Assembly (NCBI RefSeq): GCF_964204865.1
Contig: NC_135254.1
Location: 1,741,001 to 1,805,000 of the forward strand
Reading direction: 5' to 3'
From: Styela clava
Taxonomy: Eukaryota > Chordata > Ascidiacea > Stolidobranchia > Styelidae
Length of the DNA: 64,000 nt
Shown: piece by piece, positions 24,040-37,858 of the stretch
How the letters are laid out: every line of letters starts with the position of its first letter
How positions within the stretch are numbered: position 1 is the first letter of the stretch
Translations under genes and position numbers: made by a program
The notes under the pieces: generated by a model
Database searches by the model: none
What the model was told of the DNA's origin: nothing
Seen by the model: the letters and a program-made list of their open reading frames with translations, nothing else

Positions 24040-24400
24040 TGTTGTAAAATATACCATAATGTATTGCCGTACAAAAGAACATACTAAACGCACAGGGTAA
24101 TAGGGTACAACAAGAATATTCTGTTCTTTAGTTTGTTTTATATATACCACAGGAAGTGACGTCACACTAAACACCACACGATGATATAAACTGCTTTCAA
24201 CTGCACAAATATAATAAGCGAATTAAGTTTGTATGCTGCGTTATGCGGATGTATTTGTGTTTCATTTTTTAGATACAGCACAGATAAAATCGCTGCCTGA
24301 TTACTTGCTATAGCCAGTCGTATATAACGGACTCGTTGATTCTACAAGCGCCTGCCGACCTGTTTTCAATGAGTGGTTTGGAATCTGGGTGAACTTCATC
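24040..24400 (+). repeat. Upstream cassette copy 5
   Basis: Cassette with intact CAGGAAGTGACGTCA (24150-24164), followed by spacer related to 42480-43180 rather than by a gene. Confidence 0.6.
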
Positions 24401-25114
24401 AAAGGTCATGGAAGTTGACAATGGTTGATAGATGTAGCATATGAACGCCCTATATAATTGTTGAAGATTACGCAAGGTGGGCCAGATATAAACAACTGAG
24501 TGAAACCACGGGCCCCACCTTTATTTAACATATGTTTTAAAGTAGTTACAGGCACAAAAAGTTGGTTATTGATTTTATGAAAAGCGTTGTTCATTTCGCA
24601 CAAGCTATCTGTTGGGGCATTGGAACGTCTTAGACCTGGATACTAAATTAAACTCAGGTATATACTTTGCAACGCAAGGGATTCGAATTACTCGCACATA
24701 CTAGGTTGATCGCACCGCACACCATTCAAAAGTGGCGCTTCTTCGCGGGCCGCACAAGCTTTCTTTTTTGCTCTGATTGGCTGCCAAGATGAGCAGCCGG
24801 TGGTAATGGCTGAAATAAATATTTCTTAGGCTGTTTTGGGCATGAATTGTTTTGTTAAACACGATTCGTTATTTTCGTTCGTAATGTTAGCAGGCACAAG
24901 AGGATAAAATAATTCGTTATACTGGATCAGACCCGCGGGTCCTAAATCACCCGCCACTGGTCTATTCAATATGCCCGACATACTACTAAGAACACTCCTA
25001 TTTAACTAAATAAATTTTTGTCTAATTAGTTTGCTAACGCTATAGCATATGTCGTAAAAGATTTATGAGTACGAGTCTCTCGAGCAAAAAAAAATTCGTA
25101 TTTTAACAATTTCT
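24401..25114. other. Spacer between cassettes 5 and 6
   Basis: Matches 42470-43180 and partly 12700-13300. Contains old hAT-like sequence (GGCTGCCAAGATGAGCAGCC near 24780). No gene recognised. Confidence 0.45.
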
Positions 25115-25424
25115 GAAGATGTTCAATGAATGCCCCATTATATACAGTATTTAGATATACCGAAATGTATCATCGTACAACAATATAAACGCACAGGGTA
25201 ATAGGGTGCAACAAAATATTCTGTTCTTTAGTTTGTTTTGTATATACTACAGGAAGTGACGTCAAACAAAACACCACACGCGAATATAAACTGCTTTCAA
25301 CTGCACAAATATAATAAATGAATATATTTTAGATGCTGCGTCATGCGGATGTTTTTATGTTTCATTTTATACAGCACAGATAAAATCGCTGTCTGGTCAC
25401 TTGCTACGGCCAGTCGCATATTCA
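25115..25424 (+). repeat. Upstream cassette copy 6, interrupted by LINE copy b
   Basis: Contains CAGGAAGTGACGTCA (25250-25264) and stops in CCAGTCGCATA, where the LINE tail begins. The right part resumes near 27000 (ATAGCGGACTCGTTG). Confidence 0.6.
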
Positions 25425-26999
25425 GATTCAGATAATTTATTTTTTGTCGTGCAAGAAACATTATGAACACAAACATAGTAAATCAAGGCAAAAGAAAAAC
25501 AACAACAGACACACAATGTTTCGACTGCAATTAACGAGGAGCCTGTCAGGGGAAAATTTGGAAAACGTAGATCGAATCGAGAGAGTAAGCCAAAAGAGAA
25601 AAGTTTAAATAGAAAGTATGAACGTGATCAAGAGAGTCGGGGAAGAAATGATTAAGCTAGAATTAAGTACGATTCAGACAGGAAAAACAGTTTTTGTGGG
25701 AAAAGTTCATTCCACATGCATTTTGGGCCATGATGCAAACTCAGTGATAATGGTCATATTCTGTGAGGTCAATAAAGAAAAATGTTGACAAGGCCAATGG
25801 CAATATGAGGTGAAAAAAAAAAATAAAAAAAAGTCACGTTTAAGTAAAATGGAGATCCTGGAACGAATGACCAGTTGTAGAACAATCGAGCCACACGAAA
25901 AGTGGGGTCATGGGTTGTATACGGTATACTACTATACTTATAAGGGATCTATACCACTTATTGAAGCAGACTAAAAGATACATAGGCATCCAGGAAAAAA
26001 ATTTTCAAAGCTTGTTTGAATGAATTATAATTCATAATTCGAATGTTATCGGATACAGCATTCCATAATTTAACGCCTGAATATTTTATCGAATTTTGGG
26101 TACGTTTGGTTAAAAAATGATTTACGTAATAAGAACTAATGACAGAGGACCGTGCTCTGTAAGAATGTACGCTGCTTTGTTTCAAGAAATAATCGGTGAA
26201 TGTAACATGGAGTTTTATGTTGTGATGTTGGTGCATCAATTTCAATATCTCAATATATATCTCAATTTCAATATGAATATGGGCTTGGAATAACGAGTGG
26301 TGAACCATACGTAAAGTTGATATTGGTATAAAAAGCCCGAGTTTGTACAGTATTCCTACCGACTTAGATAACTTAGCAGCCAGGTTAGGTATATCAATAT
26401 ACCATTTCATTTGACTGTCTAAATATATGCCCAGATATTTATAAGAATTGACTTTTTCTAATGTAGTGTTGTCAATTCGGATTAATAAATTATGATTGGC
26501 TTTGTGTTTATTTGGTGAAATAAGCATAGATTTAGATTTATCGATATTTAATGTCAATTTATTAGCCTTCATCCAATTAACCACTTTTACAATTTCAGAG
26601 TTCACTCGTGACTGTATAGCTGGTAGAGATTTGCCACTGTCTAGAAGTATAGTGTCATCAAAGAAAGAAGAACGGTGGGTGAGGTCATTTATATAGACCA
26701 GGAATAATAACGGACCCAACGACGATCCCTGTGGGACTCCATGAGTCACTGGTATAACTGTGGAGCAGTGGGTTCCTACTTAAACAAATTGGAAGTTCAC
26801 TAGGAATCGGGATGGATGTTATCCGGCCCAACTGCCTTCTCTCCTTCAATTTTAGAATTTCCACTATCATTTCGGATTCTGTGGCCAAATTCATAAAAGC
26901 TGATTTACTGACACGATCACGAAGAAATGATTTGATTTCACACTTGTCATTGGAAAACTTGGCTGCTAAGCTAGATCCAGCAGTTGAGAAATACTTATA
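25425..26999 (-). mobile_element. Decayed LINE fragment, copy b
   Basis: The minus-strand frame 25958-26749 starts THGVPQGSSLGPLLFL, includes FFDDTILLD, and runs to the C-terminal end (VKLWNAVSDN...FFLDAYVS). A deletion near 26270 removed a block that copy a still has. The 5' part (26760-26999) is a frame-broken piece across the same RT deletion as copy a. The 3' end ends in a short tail (complement: ATTATCTGAATCTGAAT), as in many CR1/L2-like elements. Copy a (4563-6312) lacks this tail. Confidence 0.78.
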
Positions 27000-27523
27000 G
27001 CGGACTCGTTGATTCTAAAAGCGCCTGCCGACCTGTTTTCAGTGAGTGGTTTCGAATCTGGGTGAACTTGATGTCGTACAACTATGGGTGAAAGATGTTT
27101 CATATCTGTTTTGCGTATGTATCGTGAACTATATAATGAAAACCCAAAAATATAAAATTGTCGAAGATTACGCCATGCCGGTGTTTATTCTAATTTAGCT
27201 GTTATCTGTCTATGTGTACGTACCAGTGACCCAGTAACTCAGAACCGGCACAGCAGGATGGAAACTTTTATTTATCTTAAATTTATCTGCATTATTTAAT
27301 ATATCATGTTTTTCATGAATGTCGCATATCAACTTCAAATTTGTATCCTAAAAAGATCGGGATAGTCGAAAAATGTCTCAAAAATAGATCCTCCTGAAAC
27401 CAACCAAGAGCTCTAGCCAGAGCTTAAAAGATAAGCAACATATAATACCATCGGATATTTTTACAGATATTTACTTTATACCTAAGTTTTTAGTTGCGTC
27501 ATCAAACCTTTCTAGAAGCGAAC
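27000..27523. other. 5' flank of gene 4
   Basis: Right part of cassette 6 plus the conserved 5' flank. The TATA position reads CTTAAAAGATAAGC. An ATTTTTACAG tract lies about 60 bases before the ATG. Confidence 0.5.
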
Positions 27524-29237
27524 ATGGACTTCGTCAGAATTATTTTGTTCATCTCTCTCATCTGTTGCTTGCGTGCGAAGTTAAAAGTTCCGGGTGAGAT
27601 TTGTGTCAGATAAAAATACTAAATAACTTATCCGTCGTATGGTACCAATAATTGTAAAATATAAGAGCTTTTTAAATCATTTGCAAAATGTCCCACATTG
27701 ATTGTGTAGCAACATCTATAATTTTGGCACATGATGTCGTTAAATTGAACCAAAAAATATCACGTTTTATTTTGACAGCTGGATTCTGCGCTTCCAAGAT
27801 CGTGAATGGGAAACTCGTCCAAGTTGGAGATTGTAAGGTAAATTTTTGTTGCTATTTTTTATTATGTGTTTACGTACTTTGTCTCCAAGTAAGGCTTTAG
27901 GAAAGCCATTGATATTCCTAGAAATGCTATTTTTAAATGGACTTTCTGAACTGACTGGCCAATTTTAAATCAGACTTTTGCATCTCACGCAACTAATATA
28001 ATCTAATATAACTTTCGTGTTACAATACCTTCAATAATCAACTGCATTAATTATTTATTACACAGAAAGACGATGGATCTGGTGAGTTCGCCCTACTTTA
28101 ATATATATATTATGTTTGAAATGTTTTAAAATGCCATACCCTACACACAAATAAAATGTGTTCTTCATTTACAGAAATTGCCAGATTGATCCAGAAGAGT
28201 CTTGATGAAAAGAAAAAAGCTGAAAGTAATTTATATTGGAGTTTTCATATTTATAATATGACTATAAAATATGTTACACCCGTCAAAGCATCAGTTTAAA
28301 TTTACTTAAGCTTCCAAGTATTTAAGCCTGAATTGTCACTGGGTGATTCACCCTCCACCAACCATGTGTCTAAAATTGATAGTTATTATAACATCTGAAA
28401 CAGACTTCTGTTGTCTCATCGACTTTCGCCATCCAAAAATGATTAGATTACAGTATTTCCAAGTTTCTACTTTAAAAGGAAGATTTATTGAATAAGCAAA
28501 GCGACAAAATCTTAATTCCAGATCGTTAAAATATTTTCTGAAATTTCATTATAAAATATTCAATGACAACAATAATGTTGTTTTCAGTTAAATGTGACTT
28601 CAAATACGATTCCAAATGCTACAAAGCATTTGTGTATGTTACACAGAATGTCACCTTCAATGACGCTCAATCAATCTGCAAATCAATGAATAACGGAAAA
28701 CCAGCGAACATTTACGACCTCGCGCATTACAAGTGGCTGCTCCCTCATCTTCGCTTACTGATACCTGCGGAATGGATTGCCATCTGGACTGGGATGGAGT
28801 ATAAGGTCAGTTAATAAAACGCAATCTCAGTAGAGTTTGACTTATATTTGTAAACTTCATCGGGTCAAAGGTTGGCTCAAAGTTTGTCTTCAATAAAATT
28901 ACTAAATAATGGGCAGGTTAACGATGCCTCGTGGTTTATCAATGGATTGGATATTTAGAAAAACGCAATATGATTTTTCTATGATGACTACCAATATGTC
29001 AGTTGCAGACAGACTTTGAAGCCGTACATTTAATTGTTACAGAACAATCAGCTTCTGCTATCAAATGGAGGACCAATTACCATAGCAACTGAAGTGTGGT
29101 ATCCTGATTATCCGATATCCGCTGTATCGAGAACAAATGTTCCTGTTTTGGTCGATATGGATCCAGAGTATGCATCTCAGGGAATGGTCAATTATCCACC
29201 ATCTTCGTCATTCCACGGTGTCATCTGTGAAATATAA
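27524..29237 (+). CDS. Secreted C-type lectin-like protein, gene 4 (type B)
   Basis: Exons 27524-27593, 27779-27837, 28066-28081, 28175-28225, 28588-28805, 29043-29237; 202 residues. Duplicate of gene 2. The exon 1 donor is GTGAGA instead of GTAAGA. The signal peptide has an extra Cys (LICCLRA). The module is GFCAS...GDCK and the neck EIARLIQKSLDEKKKAE. The CTLD is the same as gene 2 apart from a few substitutions (AFVYV for AVVYG, RLL for RSL, IWTGM for MWTGM), and ends VICEI. The last exon keeps the type B motifs DYP and VNY. Intron 3 is 93 bases. The open frame that runs beyond exon 4 in genes 2 and 6 is closed early here. A hAT MITE sits in the 3' UTR; AATAAA follows at 29900. Confidence 0.86.
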
Positions 29238-29350
29238 AACCAGCTAAAAACCTGACAGAACCTTGTTGACGGACAGAATGATGTAAACGACAAGGAGTTC
29301 TCATTTTTTATTACTTATATTATTCTTTTACTATTATTAACCGTATAACC

Positions 29351-29844
29351 CAGAGGTGGGCAACTTCTCTAGTTGGCGGGCCAGATGTGGAAAAATGAAG
29401 TACTCGGCGGGCCGGATTATTACAAAAAATACTTCGGTATCCAATCTTTATTAAATGCTCAACATTCTCAGTCAACTTTACGTTTCTTGGGGTATTCTAT
29501 GGTTAATGAAACTTAATGTAGAATCTGATTTCTAAAATCTATTTATATTTAAAATCTAAATATAAATATAACTAATAACAGTAGTGAGGAATGTTTACAA
29601 CGCTCTCTGCTTTGACCTTATATTGTTTGTTTAACAAGTGTGGTAACGCAATTGTTTGTTCACAAAGGCAATTGTTTATTTCACCAGCTCGCACTGACAG
29701 TGCGGTGAGAGTAGAGCGATTGGCAACTTTCATGAATGATGCGTCGGACCACATCACAGAGTGTGGCTGGATACAGTCAGCGGGCCGGACAAAATCGCGT
29801 CGCGGGCCGTACGCGGCCCGCGGGCCGTATGTTGCCCACCCCTG
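29351..29844. mobile_element. Non-autonomous hAT MITE in the 3' UTR of gene 4
   Basis: 494 bases; ends CAGAGGTGGGCAAC and GTTGCCCACCCCTG; target duplication GTATAACC at 29343-29350 and 29845-29852. Same site as 8681-9152. The right end is better preserved here, with an extra GCGGGCC unit. Confidence 0.9.
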
Positions 29845-29852
29845 GTATAACC

Positions 29853-31914
29853 CATGCCGTGAATTGATCTCCTTGTCTGTTGAAACTTTTTGCTCAGAAA
29901 ATAAAATCCATAGCTGTCTCCATGTGATTTTCGTATATAACCGAAAATAATATTATATATTGATTCGATCATTTGTGAGTTTGTTATTATTTTGTCAATT
30001 TATGGATTCCACCAGAAAATGAATAGAAACGTAAAATAGAAAATTAGTCATGCGTGTAAAATGACCACGCCTACCATATCTTGGGTTAGGACAGGTATAT
30101 TAATGAGAGAACCTTTAAAACAAAGTTAGTTCAGTAGTGGTTCGATAATTAGGTGATTGGTTTGAGACCCAAATCAGGCAAATAAAATTCAGCTGCGTTA
30201 GGAGACTCATGAATATGACTTTGAATAATTATACTTTATAGAGATCAAATAAAAAGTTACTCAGCAAAATTTTACCAAAACTTGTTAAATGTGACTCAGC
30301 ATTATTTGAACAGCTAGAAAGCACACTTAGGACTCTAGTTTCTGAATCAGCGATTTCCAACCGAGGCCCGCGACTCCCACAAGGGGGCCTCAGAGCAATT
30401 GGAGAGAGGTCACAATGCTAGGCGCAAAACGTTAATCGGCAAAATTCATCAAAGCTTGTAAAACGTGACTCAGCGTAATTTGAACAACTGGAAACCACTG
30501 TTAGATGTAAAAGATGCTGAAATGCCCGTCGCGAGTCAGGTCATTTCACAAGTCATCCGAGTCAATCGCTGAGTTAAATTCCACTGTCGTTAGTAGATGC
30601 CGATTCTGAGTCATTCCATGCAATCTTTCTATAACAGTGTTTCTCAAACAGTGGAACGCGCCCCAAAAAAGGGTAGCGTAAACGTAGCATTTTTTGAAGG
30701 AGCGTGCAGTTAATTAAAATCGTGGTTAGATATGATTTTTTTGCCTTATTTGGGATAATTCAGTTTCTTTATTGTGAAAAATTTGCAGAGATAAATACTG
30801 TTATTTTTATTATATGTTATATTGCTTTCGCCTTACTATCTGTTATATGCAGCTTACTTGTTGTTATCTATTATTCTTGAGGTAGGGTGCGAGACTTGAC
30901 CTAAATAAGGGGGCAGGGGCTTTATAACAAGATATAACAAGATATTTACTCAAAATGCCTAGTTTCTCAACCCGATCACATTGGTTGGTAAAACTTTACT
31001 TACTAGCGAACTTGTACAACCCCGCCTCCCCCCCCCCTCCCAAAAAAAATTGAAAATTAAAATAAAACGTATAAAATAAATTTAGGAATACGTTTTATTT
31101 TCATTTTTTTTATCTCGAAATATTGCACTGGATTTAATGATCTACAATTTTGTTTAAAATAGACGAAAATCTTTTCGATATAGTATTCGATGCTCATCTT
31201 ATTATATCCAGGACAAGGGGTGGGAATTGGGAGAATTATCTGAAGACGGAAGCAAGGTCGAGTTCTGGTTGCGGTTAAAGGTCAATGATAAGGATTTCAG
31301 TCGAACTTCACAAAACGAGGGAATCGGTTTTTCAACTTAGTCAAAATGAAGTTTCGGATTACAAAGGCTTGGAAAAAAATCATACTTGATTTGAATTTAT
31401 ATTACTTTAAGATTTCTTTGCATCCGCCAGTTTATTGCGCTGTTTCACACGAAGGATAGGATTTACATATTTATCCCGGGGAAGAGGAAAGCCGATAAGA
31501 CGGGTTAACAATATGGCGAATCACGGCCTCTCGCCCGGTTACCATTCCATGTCGCGTATGGGATTAGTTAGCCAGGTATTCGTTTCAGATACATGGACTT
31601 GAACAGAAATCGGAATAAAATTGTATTAATTAGTTTGAACGGAGCCGCGAATGCTGGTTTAGTGAAACAAATGACACAGCCACGTAGACGCATAATATTC
31701 GGGTTAGAACCTCGAAAATAGAACCGTCAGATTGGTCGGTGTTTCTTCGCACGAAAGTAAGGCAGTCTCGGAAGTAAGGAAGAATCCACAGCCGGGAAGG
31801 GCCTTCAACCCCGGATCAAACACAACAAAGGTTGTAGGCAAATAACAGTTGTTGGCGCCAGGAAGACTCATGGTTATCGATTGCAAAAAGATGTTTCGAT
31901 TGTTCGTTTTTTAA
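29853..31914. other. Spacer downstream of gene 4
   Basis: Copy of 9161-11074, with about 110 extra bases near 30925-31050 including a C-rich tract (CCTCCCCCCCCCCTCCC). No gene recognised. Confidence 0.5.
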
Positions 31915-32299
31915 CAGTTATCGAAGATGTTCAATGAATGCTTCTTTGTAAACAGTATGTAGATATACCACAATGTATTGTCGTGCGAGAGAACATACTA
32001 AACGCACAGGGTAATTGGGTGCAACAAAAATATTCTGTTCTTCAGTTTGTTTTAAATATACCACAGGAAGTGACCTCAAACAAAACTCAACACGCGAATA
32101 TAAACTTCTTCCAACTGCATAAATATAATAAGTGAATGAAGTTTGGATGCTGCGTCATGCGGATGTTTTTATGTTTCATTTTGTACTTACAGCACGGATA
32201 CCATGACTGTCTGATCTCTTGCTTCGCCAGTCGCATATAGCGGACTCGTTGATTCTACAAGAGCCTGTCGACCTGTTTTCAGTGAGTGGTTTGGAATTC
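31915..32299 (+). repeat. Upstream cassette copy 7
   Basis: Partner of cassette 3, with the same CAGGAAGTGACCTCA variant (32064-32078). Confidence 0.6.
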
Positions 32300-32317
32300 G
32301 GGGGGGGGGGGGGGGGG
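32300..32317 (+). repeat. Poly-G tract (18 G)
   Basis: Partner of the 22-G run at 11452-11473. Confidence 0.9.
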
Positions 32318-33348
32318 AATTTATGTCGCATAACAATTACCAACTTTCATACAATTCAACGAAACGTGACGACTGCTGCCAGAATCCCGTTTTACCTTGC
32401 TGTGAGGGGACGCTGCGGTGTTGCTGTGCATTCGCATGTGGTTTGACGGTAGATGATCTGGAGGATCGTTTTTTCGTTAAATCCAAATACTGTGATAAAG
32501 TAGGTTTGCCGTAATATGTCAATGTTTGAGTTTAAAGGAACACTGTAGGTTAGTTTGACACGATGTCCAGTCCTTTGATAGTACTGCAGTACGGGTGCAC
32601 CACTACGGTACCGGTACTCAATCAACCTGCAAACAGACCGTGGTACCATACCTGCAACATAATTTGTTGACTTTTGGAAGCAATTGGCAGGTCATGCATT
32701 TCTGCCTTTGTCTGCGTGCTATGGGTAAATTAGACAAACATGACTTTTCAAAGCTGGTACGAATAGCAACCGCGCTAACTCTGTAAACGGTGGGGTAAGG
32801 CGAGCGTCCCCTCAAATATCAATGAAAAAGTTGCTGGCAGCATCGGTCAAAGGTCATGAAAGTTGGTATTGATAAATGTAGCATATGAACACCCTATCTA
32901 ATTGTTGAAGATTACGCCATGCTCATGTTGACATCTAATCAAGCTGTGATCAGTTTATGACTGTGTACCCGTGATCACTGTTTTAAGTTAGAACAGCTAG
33001 ATATGAACTTTAATTTATCTGCATTTTTTAATAATGGGTTGTGCAACCTTCGATACAAAAGTATAAATACAAATAAACGGATGAAACCACGCACCGTACC
33101 TTTATTTAACATCGGCTTCAAAGTGGTTACAGGCACAAATAGTTGGTTATTGATTTTATCACATCGTTGTTTGTTTCGCACATGCAAGTTATTAGGGCAT
33201 TGGAACGTCCTAAGCATGGATATTAAATTGGACTCAGGTATAGACTTTGCAACGCAAGGGATTGGAATTACTCGCACATACTAGATTAAATTAAAATCTC
33301 GTTTCGCAGGCCGCACACCATTCAAAAGTGGCGCTTCTCCGCGGGACG
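32318..33348. other. Spacer after cassette 7
   Basis: Copy of 11474-12745 without the MITE of 12305-12546: TTGGTTATTGATTTTATC is continuous at 33141-33160. No gene recognised. Confidence 0.5.
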
Positions 33349-33663
33349 CAGTGGCGTAGCATCCACCCTCGCAACCCCATCGGCAAAATTGCGAAGGCTG
33401 TCAGAATGATGTCGAAAACAAAACCTCTCAGTTGCGCACAGAAACGCAGAAAAGGGCACATGAGGATGCACGTATGAAAAAAAATTAAAGTAACCAGGAT
33501 AAACAGCAATTTTAGGTTACTATTGCCTTTTAATAGCGACATGTTGTGCTTTTTGACGGAATAAAAAAAGCGTTGTTTTAGCTTTTTTCCAAGAGTTTTT
33601 AGGGTCATTTCCACGACATATTTTTGCGGGGGGGGGGCCCACGAGAGTCTTGCAACGCCACTG
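33349..33663. mobile_element. hAT-like MITE, partner of 12746-13065
   Basis: Ends CAGTGGCGTAGCA and TGCAACGCCACTG; flanks GCGGGACG and GCGGGACT; internal G run of 10. Confidence 0.85.
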
Positions 33664-33959
33664 GCGGGACTCACACGTTTTTCTTTTTTACACTGATTGG
33701 CTGCTGAGATGAGCAGTCGGCAGTAATGGCTGACATAAATATTTCAAAGGCAAAAGTGGGCGGTAAAACACTTCGTTAGACCGGATCCCTCTTGCGGTTC
33801 GCAATTTCGACGCCCTAGTCTATTCAATATGCCCGACATACAACTAAGAACACTCAAAGTTAACGAATAAATTATTTGTCTCGTTAGTCTGCGAACGCTA
33901 TACCATATGTAAAAGATTTATCAGTACGGGTTTCTCAAGCAAAAAAAAAACGTTTTTTC

Positions 33960-34350
33960 AAAAATTTTTGAAGATGTTCAATGAATGCCATTTTATATGC
34001 AGTATGTAGATATACCACAGTGTATTGTCGTACAACAGAATATACTAAACGCACAGGGTAATAGGGTGCAACAAGAATATTCTGTTCTTTAGTTTGTTTT
34101 ATATATACCACAGGAAGTGACGTCTAACTAAACACCATACGGGAATAAAAACTGCTTTCAACTGCACAAATAAAATAAGTGAATGCAGTTTGAATGCTGC
34201 GTCATGCGGGTGTTTTTATGTTTCATTTTGTACTTACAAGCACGGATAACATCAATGTCTGTTCACTTGCTACGGCCAGTCGCATATAGCGGACTCGTTG
34301 ATTCTGTAAGCGCCTGCCGACCTGTTTTCAGTGTTTGGTTTGGAATCTGA
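33960..34350 (+). repeat. Upstream cassette copy 8
   Basis: Partner of cassette 4, with CAGGAAGTGACGTCT (34111-34125). Confidence 0.6.
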
Positions 34351-34712
34351 GTGAACTTGATGTCGTACAATAATGGTTGATAGGCGTTGCATATCTGCTT
34401 TGCGTATGTATCGTGAACTATAGCATGAATACCCCAAAATATATAATTGTCGAAGATTATGCCATGATGGTGTTTACGACTAATTTAGCTGTTATCTGTC
34501 TATTTGTACGTAACTGTGTGCCAGTGATTACTGTTCTAACTTAGAACAGGCACAACTGAATGGGAATTTTATTTACTTTTAATTTATTTGCATTATTTAA
34601 TATATAATGTTTTTCATGAATGTTGCATATCTGTTTTGAATTTGTATATTAAAAAGATCAGGAAAGTCGAAAAAGGTCTAAAAATACATCATCCTGAAAC
34701 CAACGAAGAGCT

Positions 34713-34719
34713 TATAAAA
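34713..34719 (+). promoter_or_regulatory. TATA box of gene 5
   Basis: TATAAAA 93-99 bases before the ATG. Confidence 0.5.
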
Positions 34720-34811
34720 TAAGCAACTTATAATACCTTCGGATATTTTTACAGATATTTAGTTTATAGCTAAGCATTTAGTTGCGTCATCAAAGCTTTC
34801 TGGTAGCAAAC

Positions 34812-36947
34812 ATGGACTTTGTCAAAATTATTCTGTTTATCTCTCTCATCTGTGGCTTGGTTGGGGAGCCCAAAGTACCAGGTAAGGTTTGCTTCTAATA
34901 CAATTACTTGGTTGATTTTAAAATACTGAATTGCAGGCAATCTTCGTCTAAATCCGGTACCAAGAATTCTAAAATATAAGAGTGTAGCAACGCCTATAAT
35001 TTTGGAACAAGGTATCGTTGAATTGATCCTAAAAACATCCCATTTTGACAGCTGGATTCTGCGTTTCCAAGATCGTGAATTGGAAACTCGTACAAGTTGG
35101 AGATTGCAAGGTGAAGTCAAGTTACTATTATCATCAGGTGTTTTCACTGTTTGACTCTAAGCTGGGCTTTGGTTGACAGTCACTTTATGTATGGAGTTAC
35201 TTTGTCTCCAAGCAATGCTTTAGGAAAGAGACCATTGGTACTGTTAGGGCTAATATTTTTGTAAGAACTCAATACTTTTTGGTTAAATTTCCAACCCAAT
35301 TTTCAATCCGACTTCTGCATCTCACGCAACTAATATAATTTAAAACAACTTACGTATTATATTCTCTTTAGTAATCAACTGCTTTTTTTTATTTATTTCA
35401 CAGAGAGACGATGGATCTGGTGAGTTCGCCCTACGTCATGATATATATTATGTTTGAAAATACCTTTGTCACCGTAAACGTATGACAGACTTTTGAGTCA
35501 TAATTACGCTATAGTAAGTGGTGCAAAAATATTCTCGGCGTGTGAGATAGTTAAAGTATAAAGCGGTTACAAAGTTATTAGGGTCGTCGATGAAAAAAAA
35601 CTATGGACCTATAATATGATGGGAACTGATTGAAAACGCCATACCCTACACACAAATAAAATATGTCATTGTTTTGCAGATATCGTCAGATTGATCAAGA
35701 AGAGTCTTGATGAAAAGAAAAAAGCTGAAAGTAATTTATATTTGAATTTAAAGATTTATAATTTGACGATAAAATATGCCACACCGTCAAAGCATGAGTA
35801 TTTAATTTTATGACCCTAGTCCGTTACAACTTTGCCCACCAACCGTGTATATTAACTTGATAGCTATTATGATGCCTGAAAAAGATTTGTTTGCTTTATT
35901 TACGTTCCGTCATATCAACTTTCCTCTCTCCAAAATTAGTAGATTACAGTATTTCCAAAATTTCTATTTCGAAATGAAGAAATACGACAAAATTTAAATC
36001 CCATATCGTTAAAAAATTCTGAAATTTTAATATAAAAGATTCAATGACAACAATATTGTTGCTTTCAGTTAAATGTGACGTCATATATAAGTCAAAATGC
36101 TTCCGAATAGTAGTGTATGGCCGAAACAATGTCACCTTCAACGATGGTAAATCAATCTGCAAATCAATGAACAACGGAAAACCCGCGAATATTTACGACA
36201 TAGCGGATTACAAGTCACTTCGCACTCATCTTCGCTCAATGATCCCTGCTGGTAGGTCATGGGTTGAAATCTGGACTGGGATGCAGTATAAGGTCAGTTC
36301 AATAGATCACAACCTCAGCAGAGTTTGATTCATTTTTGTAAACTTCACCGTGTCCATGGTTGGCTCAAAGCTTGTCTTTAATAAAATTACCAAATATTAA
36401 GCATATGATCAACGATGCCTTATGATTTATTAAGAGATTTGATAATTAGAAAAACCCAATATATAGTATATAATTTCAAATATATTGTGACGTCATAGAC
36501 GAACCGTGCGATAAATATCTGGTATTTGCCGAATATTTTATAATTTGTGATATTTCCAGTAATGTCTGGTTTCCACTCATTTTCATGTAGTTCTTAAAAA
36601 CACATCACTTGCCATACTTCGTCTATGATGCCTCTTTTTACTATAAAACTCGTTACTAAAAGCAAGTATTTCCATTCTTCAACTAATTAATACGTCAGTT
36701 GCATTAACCTGTCGAGCAACAGAATATGAAACCGTTAATTCAATTGTTACAGAACAATCAGCTTTTGCTGTCAAGTGGAGAGCCAATCACTATAGCAACA
36801 GAAGTGTGGTATTCTGGTTATCCAACACCCGATGCATCGCTGACAAATGTTGTTGTTGATGTCAATAAAGATCCAGAGTCTGCAACTCAGGGTATGTACA
36901 ATGAGCAACCATCCTGGACACGTCACGGTGTCATCTGTGAAATATAA
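34812..36947 (+). CDS. Secreted C-type lectin-like protein, gene 5 (type A)
   Basis: Exons 34812-34881, 35052-35110, 35404-35419, 35680-35730, 36069-36292, 36753-36947; 204 residues. The CTLD half in exon 5 is identical in protein to gene 3, and the last exon differs only at the final residue (VICEI). Exon 3 reads RDDGS instead of KDDGS. Both module cysteines are present (GDCK). The introns are also nearly identical to gene 3. TATA at 34713, poly(A) signal at 37112. The gene is intact by sequence. Confidence 0.88.
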
Positions 36948-37850
36948 AACCAGCTCAAAACCTGAAAGAACTTCGTTGACGGACTGAATGATATAAACGA
37001 CAAAGAGTTCTAACTTTTTATTACTTACTTATATTATTCCTTTACTATTATTAACCGTATAACCCATGCTTTGAATTAGTCGCCTTGTCTATTGGAACTT
37101 TTTGCTCAGAAAATAAAATTCATAGCTGTCTCCTTGTGATTTCTGTATACAACCAAACAGGATAATAAATATTGATTCGATCATTTGTGAGTTTGTTATT
37201 ATTTTGTCAATTTATGAGAATCCACCAGAAAAGGAAATGAACCGCAAAATAGATTATTACTCAAGCGTGAAAGATGACCACGCCCACCATACTACGGATA
37301 TCTGGGGTTAGGATAGGTATATTGGAGAGAGGACCTCTGAAACAATCTTAGTTCAGTAGTAGTTTGATAATTAGGTGCTTTTCTTTGCCCACATTAGACA
37401 AATGAAAATGAACTGCGCTAGGAGGCTCATAAATATGGCTAGGCATAATCATTCTTTATAAGATTCAAACAAAACGTTATTCAGCAAAATTCTACCAAAG
37501 CTAGTGAAATGTGACTCAGCATAATTTAAACATCTAGAAAGCACACTCACGTAGAAGTCTATAAACAAGTGGTTCCTGACTTTTTATGGCTCGTGGCATA
37601 CTTCCGGAGGCATTTAGCACTCATGGTCCCCTGTTCATAATATCTGTGTAATTTTGATTGGTAGATTCCAAATCCGATTATGTTCAAATAGTTCATGCTC
37701 AACAAAGTGAAAAACACCCCGTGAAAAAACCATATCAAGCAATGAAACTAGGAAGAACGGGAAGTTTTCTAGTCGAGAAAAAAGTAAAATCAGTTTTGCG
37801 CCTAGCAATGTGGACCCCTTCAACTGCTCCGTGACCCTTGGGACCAGTTC
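36948..37850. other. 3' flank of gene 5
   Basis: Copy of 19537-20437. AATAAA at 37112-37117. No gene recognised. Confidence 0.5.
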
Positions 37851-37858
37851 ATCTAAAC

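Larger units (their letters stand above)
4563..24080 (+). repeat. Segmental duplication, copy 1
   Basis: Holds LINE a, gene 2, MITEs, poly-G, the BED hAT, gene 3, hAT a and spacer in the same order as copy 2. About 19.5 kb, or about 16.3 kb without the BED hAT. Confidence 0.85.
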